DNA of 8,641 nt from DAOTVS01 sp034436375 (GTDB lineage Bacteria > Chloroflexota > Anaerolineae > SpSt-313). Of this stretch, positions 5,841 through 8,641 are shown piece after piece. Positions within the stretch are counted from its first letter, which is position 1, and each line of letters begins with the position of its first letter. The notes under the pieces were generated by a model that saw nothing but the letters and a program-made list of their open reading frames with translations, had not been told where the DNA came from and did no database searches. The stretch covers positions 1 through 8,641 of the forward strand of contig DAOTVS010000010.1 of NCBI GenBank assembly GCA_034436375.1, read 5' to 3'. The position numbers and the translations under genes were made by a program.

Positions 5841-6963
5841 GTGCCAGTTCTCTCCTCATTTCACGCACCCGTGCTACAACCTGCTCCAGCCGGTCGCCGC
5901 CGCACGTTTCCAGCACCGCCTCGGCCAGTACCCAGGCTACCGCCGCCGCCGCAACCACGCTGGCCGCGGGCACAGCGCAGGTATCGCTGCGCCGGTAGAC
6001 CGTCTCGGCCTCCACGGCGTGCGCCAGGTCTATGCTGGGCTGCGGCTGGTGGGTGGTTGGGATGGGTTTCATGGCCGCGCGCAGCACGAGCGGCTGGCCG
6101 TTGGTCATGCCCCCCTCGATACCGCCTGCGCGGTTGCGCGGGCGCACAATATGCCCACCTTGCAGGCGGATGGGGTCCTGCACGGCCGTACCGGGCAGGT
6201 GGCTGTTGGCAAAGGCCGGGCCGATCTCCACCCCCTTGATGGCGGGGATGCCCAGGAGCGCTGCCCCCAGCCGGGCGTCGAGCCGCCGGTCGGGCTGCAC
6301 AAAAGAGCCCAGGCCCAGGGGCAGGCCCACGGCCATCACCTCCACAATGCCCCCCAGAGTGTCGCCCGCCTCGCGTGCGGCGTCGATGCGCGCCACCATC
6401 GCCTGCGAGGCCGCCGCGTCTGGGCAGCGCACGGGCGAGGCATCGGCCAGCGCGATGCGCTCGGCCCAGGGCAGGTCTAGCGCGGGCGCCTCGGCATCGC
6501 CGATGGCCACGACATAGCCCAGCACCTCCACTCCCACCGCCAATAATAGCTTTTTGGCCACCCCGCCGATGGCCACGCGCAGGGCCGTTTCGCGCGCACT
6601 GGCCCGCTCGGCCACGAGCTCCACATTGCCGTGGCCGTACTTCAGCGCGCCCACCAGCTCGGCATGCCCCGGCTGCGGGATCGTCCGCGGCGCGCGCTCA
6701 GGGTCGCCCATCTCCGGCCGCGCGCGGTTGGCGATCCTGAGCGCCACGGGGGCGCCGGTCGTCTGCCCCGCTGCCACGCCGGCCAGGATCTCGGCCGTAT
6801 CTGCCTCCAGGCGCTGGCGGGCGCCCCGGCCGTAACCCGACTGCCGCCGCGCCAGGTCCGGCGCCAGGTCGGCGGGGGAGAGCGCCAGCCCCGCCGGCAG
6901 CCCCTCGATAATGCCCAGGAGCGCCGGACCGTGGGATTCACCTGCCATGAGAAAACGTAGCAT
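5833..6963 (-). CDS. aroC: Chorismate synthase
   Basis: Function: converts 5-enolpyruvylshikimate-3-phosphate to chorismate using reduced FMN, the last common step to aromatic amino acids; cytoplasmic tetramer. Seen: 376 residues with MLRFLMAGESHG (1-12, catalytic His11), RRQSGYGRG (39-47), PGH at 98-100 (second catalytic His100), ERASARETALRVA (119-131), RNRAGGIEGGMTNGQPL (276-292) and RRSDTCAVPAA (324-334). The ATG at 6963 is chosen because GAGG lies 6 nt upstream and the family begins with M-x-R-F; an in-frame TTG at 6975 is less likely. Odd: the usual R-P-G-H-A-D reads Q97-P-G-H-A-E, and the segment after KYGH, usually D-x-R, reads GNVEL. These replace charged residues close to the active site in family alignments as I recall them. 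The gene overlaps aroKB by 8 bases. It is separated from aroE by a toxin-antitoxin pair and lies 68 bases after the toxin stop. Confidence 0.95.
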   Translation of the reverse strand: MLRFLMAGESHGPALLGIIEGLPAGLALSPADLAPDLARRQSGYGRGARQRLEADTAEILAGVAAGQTTGAPVALRIANRARPEMGDPERAPRTIPQPGHAELVGALKYGHGNVELVAERASARETALRVAIGGVAKKLLLAVGVEVLGYVVAIGDAEAPALDLPWAERIALADASPVRCPDAAASQAMVARIDAAREAGDTLGGIVEVMAVGLPLGLGSFVQPDRRLDARLGAALLGIPAIKGVEIGPAFANSHLPGTAVQDPIRLQGGHIVRPRNRAGGIEGGMTNGQPLVLRAAMKPIPTTHQPQPSIDLAHAVEAETVYRRSDTCAVPAASVVAAAAVAWVLAEAVLETCGGDRLEQVVARVREMRRELAHG

Positions 6964-7027
6964 CTGCAACCTCAATCAGAAGGAAGCAAATCATGCTTCA
7001 TGGGTACGTTAAGCAGTAAGCAACATT

Positions 7028-7043
7028 GGCCTCAATCGAGGCC
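7028..7043 (-). other. Hairpin spanning the PIN toxin stop codon
   Basis: On the minus strand GGCCTC-GATT-GAGGCC is a perfect 6-bp stem with a 4-base loop. It contains the toxin stop TGA (7034-7032). The downstream bases (AATGTTGCTTACTGC) are only mildly T-rich, so it is a weak terminator at best. It could attenuate read-through into aroC or protect the transcript 3' end. No convincing promoter was seen between this hairpin and the aroC start. Confidence 0.4.
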
Positions 7044-7490
7044 TAACTCCTGTACCAGTTGCCGGACAGTGATAATCGGTATCCCCTGGTATGATTGTAG
7101 CCGGAGGAGGTGTTGGTCACCACTGACGATCAGATCTGCCTGGGCCGCAGCAGCGCATAGCAGAAATTTGCCGTCGCTGGGGTCCGCCGCTAGCGGAGTG
7201 CAAGGCCGGGGACCATCGTCCACCACCAGGGCATCGTGCAGGAGCAGGTTCAAAAAGTCGTTGATATGCCGATCAGAAAGAGCATACTTATCCTTGATGC
7301 GCGGATAACTCAAAGTGGCGCGGATCTCCATCAGAATGGCCGGGGATATGACCAGGACAAACCGCATCGCTCTCCAGGCATCGATGACTTGGGCAGGCGC
7401 TCCCGTCCTGGAGAGCAGGCTGCTGATAAGCACATTCGTATCAAGTACCACTCGTAACAGACGAGGACTGGGTTGCACGGATTGCTTCAT
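7032..7490 (-). CDS. PIN-domain toxin, putative toxin-antitoxin system component (TIGR00305/COG1569-like)
   Basis: Seen: 152 residues with the PIN fold signature VVLDTNVLIS (14-23; D17), EIRATLSYPRI (55-65; E55), ADPSDGKFLLCAAAAQADLI (102-121; D103, D106, D119) and VSGDQHLL (122-129; D125). The four acidic positions expected to bind metal are all present, so the nuclease is probably intact. Known: PIN-domain toxins are metal-dependent ribonucleases that cut RNA and slow growth when not held by the antitoxin. The ATG at 7490 is preferred: an AGAGGG-like site lies 6 nt upstream, whereas the frame upstream to 7517 has no such site. The gene overlaps the end of the antitoxin gene by 50 bases, which implies co-translation. 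Its RNA target cannot be read from sequence. Base composition is less GC-rich than the flanking aro genes. Confidence 0.88.
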   Translation of the reverse strand: MKQSVQPSPRLLRVVLDTNVLISSLLSRTGAPAQVIDAWRAMRFVLVISPAILMEIRATLSYPRIKDKYALSDRHINDFLNLLLHDALVVDDGPRPCTPLAADPSDGKFLLCAAAAQADLIVSGDQHLLRLQSYQGIPIITVRQLVQELGLD

Positions 7491-7728
7491 CGATGTCCCT
7501 CTGCATCTCAGCCTCATCTACCTGAGGCGCCTGTGCGCGAATGCGGTCGATGACTCGGAAACGCTCCTCACGCTCGGCCATGAGTTGTTCGAAGAGTTCA
7601 ATCGGCATCACGGCTACAAGCGGCTTACCCGAGCGCTCGACGATGACAATCTCGCCGCCATAGCCGACCCGGCCCAGAAGATCGGCGAAATTGCTGCGCG
7701 CCTGGCGAGCCCCTACTCTCTGTATCAT
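7441..7728 (-). CDS. Phd/YefM-family antitoxin
   Basis: Seen: 95 residues with the family N-terminus GARQARSNFADLLGRVGYGG (6-25), EIVIVERSGKPLVAVMPIE (26-44) and a charged, probably flexible C-terminal tail (about 50-95) that would wrap the toxin. Known: these proteins dimerise through the N-terminal domain, bind operator DNA, and neutralise a partner toxin with the C-terminal tail. The ATG at 7728 is chosen because GGAGGT (7739-7734) stands 5 nt before it; a GTG at 7746 would place that ribosome site inside the gene. The toxin gene starts within the last 50 bases. A promoter and palindrome directly upstream indicate an autoregulated two-gene unit set between aroE and aroC. Confidence 0.9.
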   Translation of the reverse strand: MIQRVGARQARSNFADLLGRVGYGGEIVIVERSGKPLVAVMPIELFEQLMAEREERFRVIDRIRAQAPQVDEAEMQRDIDEAIRATQSSSVTSGT

Positions 7729-7749
7729 CGTGCACCTCCAGTTCACTAC

Positions 7750-7778
7750 ATTCTATAGCCAGAGAGGCACAATGTCAA
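7750..7778 (-). promoter_or_regulatory. Strong candidate sigma-70-type promoter for the toxin-antitoxin operon
   Basis: On the minus strand a perfect TTGACA (7778-7773) is followed after exactly 17 bases by TAGAAT (7755-7750; 5 of 6 matches to TATAAT). Transcription would start near 7743, giving a leader of about 15 nt that contains the GGAGGT ribosome site of the antitoxin. This is the best promoter match in the window. It may also drive aroC-aroKB-aroQ by read-through. Confidence 0.75.
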
Positions 7779-7790
7779 TTGTGTACACAA
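7779..7790. promoter_or_regulatory. Palindromic operator candidate (TGTACA core) next to the toxin-antitoxin promoter
   Basis: TTGTGTACACAA is a perfect 12-bp palindrome that directly abuts the -35 box (7773-7778). Its centre is TGTACA. Known, from memory: the E. coli YefM antitoxin binds operator palindromes with a TGTACA core. The antitoxin encoded here belongs to the same Phd/YefM superfamily, so autorepression at this site is a reasonable inference. Confidence 0.6.
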
Positions 7791-7796
7791 ACTCTC

Positions 7797-8641
7797 TCAA
7801 CCGCCGATGGCGCGGCTCATCACGTCGACCGGCGCCGGTTGGCCCGTCCACATCTCAAACGAAAGCGCCCCCTGGTGGATCAGCACACGCAGGCCCTCGA
7901 CGGTGCGGCAACCGGCCGCGGCGGCCCTGCGCAGCAGGAGCGTCTGCCGCGGCGCGTACACCAGGTCCAGCACGGCCAGGCCGGGGTGCAGAGCCACACG
8001 CTCTGGCAGGGGGCTTTCATCCGCGTGAGGCTCCATGCCAGCGGCGGTTGTGTTCACCAGCACGGCGGTGCCCTCGAGCCGGGCCTGCAGCGCCACCTCG
8101 TCGCCCAGAGCGATCGCCTCCACCTCACGCCCGAGCTGCGCCGTCAGGAGCGCGGCCAGCGATTCCGCCCGCGCCGCGTGACGGTTGGCCACCGTCACGC
8201 GGCAGCCCGCCCCCGCCAGCGCATAGGCCGCCGCCCGCGCCGAGCCCCCCGCGCCCAACACCACCGCCGCGCGGCCTGGCAGGTCCACCCCCGCCTCGGC
8301 CAGCGCGCGCAAAATGCCGCCCACGTCGGTATTGTCGCCATAGAGGGCGCCCTCGCGCACGATGAGCGTGTTCACCGCGCCCACCGCGCGAGCGGTGGGT
8401 GAAAGCTCGGTGCTCAACTGGGCAGCTCGCTCTTTGTGGGGGATGGTCACATTCGCGCCCACAAAGCCCAGCGCCACCAACCCCGGCAGCGCCGCTTCCA
8501 TACGCTCCGGCGCTACATGCAGCGGCACATAGCACCAATCCAGCCCCAGCGCCTGAAAAGCGGCATTGTGCATCGCCGGCGAGAGGCTGTGCGCCACGGG
8601 GTCGCCCAGCACGCCAACAAGCTTCGTTGAGCCCCGAATAG
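7797..8641 (-). CDS. aroE: Shikimate dehydrogenase, first few codons outside window
   Basis: Function: NADPH-dependent reduction of 3-dehydroshikimate to shikimate, step 4, cytoplasmic. Seen: 280 complete codons; the frame is open to the right edge. The first in-window residues IRGSTKLVGVLGDP are the normal family N-terminus, so only a few codons including the start are missing. A GTG at 8612 would cut off conserved residues and is rejected. Counting from the first complete codon (8639), SLSPAMHNAAF (18-28) binds shikimate; NVTIPHK (63-69) carries catalytic Lys69; GDNTD (101-105) carries Asp105; GAGGSARA (129-136) and NR (152-153) bind NADP; VNTTAAGM (195-202) and GLRVLIHQGALSFEMWTG (249-266) complete the family pattern. 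The length fits a full enzyme. It is the most upstream gene seen in the cluster, 68 bases ahead of the antitoxin start. Confidence 0.95.
   Translation of the reverse strand, partial: IRGSTKLVGVLGDPVAHSLSPAMHNAAFQALGLDWCYVPLHVAPERMEAALPGLVALGFVGANVTIPHKERAAQLSTELSPTARAVGAVNTLIVREGALYGDNTDVGGILRALAEAGVDLPGRAAVVLGAGGSARAAAYALAGAGCRVTVANRHAARAESLAALLTAQLGREVEAIALGDEVALQARLEGTAVLVNTTAAGMEPHADESPLPERVALHPGLAVLDLVYAPRQTLLLRRAAAAGCRTVEGLRVLIHQGALSFEMWTGQPAPVDVMSRAIGG

Noticed and set aside
6964..6975. TTG start for aroC at 6975
   Set aside because: The ATG at 6963 has GAGG 6 nt upstream and gives the standard family N-terminus. The TTG would put that ribosome site inside the gene.
6964..7027. A promoter for aroC between the toxin and aroC
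   Set aside because: TTGCTT-like and CATGAT-like hexamers occur, but their spacing is about 22 bases and the matches are poor, so I do not call a promoter.
7729..7746. GTG start for the antitoxin at 7746
   Set aside because: It falls at or before the predicted transcript start and would include the GGAGGT ribosome site in the coding sequence.

Overview
The window reads as a piece of a GC-rich bacterial chromosome, most likely from a Chloroflexota lineage. That assignment is an inference. It rests on the fused shikimate kinase/3-dehydroquinate synthase gene, on a large GT-C type membrane glycosyltransferase with repeated C-terminal beta domains, and on a DUF433/DUF5615-type toxin-antitoxin pair, all of which I associate with that phylum. 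No rRNA, tRNA, CRISPR array or insertion sequence was seen.

Right-hand two thirds (about 3.8-8.6 kb, all minus strand): a shikimate-pathway cluster. In transcription order it is aroE (lacking only its first few codons at the window edge), a Phd/PIN-domain toxin-antitoxin pair, aroC, an aroK-aroB fusion and aroQ. aroC/aroKB and aroKB/aroQ each overlap by 8 bases, so these three form a tightly coupled unit. The encoded enzymes cover 3-dehydroquinate synthesis, its dehydration, reduction of 3-dehydroshikimate, phosphorylation of shikimate, and the final chorismate synthase step. DAHP synthase (step 1) and EPSP synthase (aroA, step 6) are absent and may lie upstream of aroE, outside the window.

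The toxin-antitoxin pair splits aroE from aroC. It has its own near-consensus promoter and a perfect 12-bp palindrome with a TGTACA core touching the -35 box, which looks like an autoregulatory operator. No convincing separate promoter for aroC was found, so aroC-aroKB-aroQ may be read from the toxin-antitoxin promoter and/or from upstream of aroE.

Middle (about 2.8-3.8 kb): a plus-strand DUF433 antitoxin-like gene is followed, with a one-base stop/start overlap, by a broken DUF5615-like (PIN-like) toxin. Both ends of the toxin can be read but its centre is deleted and the two parts are in different frames. It is a fossil toxin-antitoxin pair with an intact antitoxin. The antitoxin has a candidate promoter about 200 bases upstream. 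Two hairpins lie between the toxin remnant and the convergent aroQ.

Left (1-2776, minus strand): one uninterrupted reading frame of 925 codons runs off the left edge without a stop. It encodes a polytopic GT39/ArnT/DUF2142-like glycosyltransferase with an N-terminal membrane domain and three related extracellular beta-sandwich repeats.
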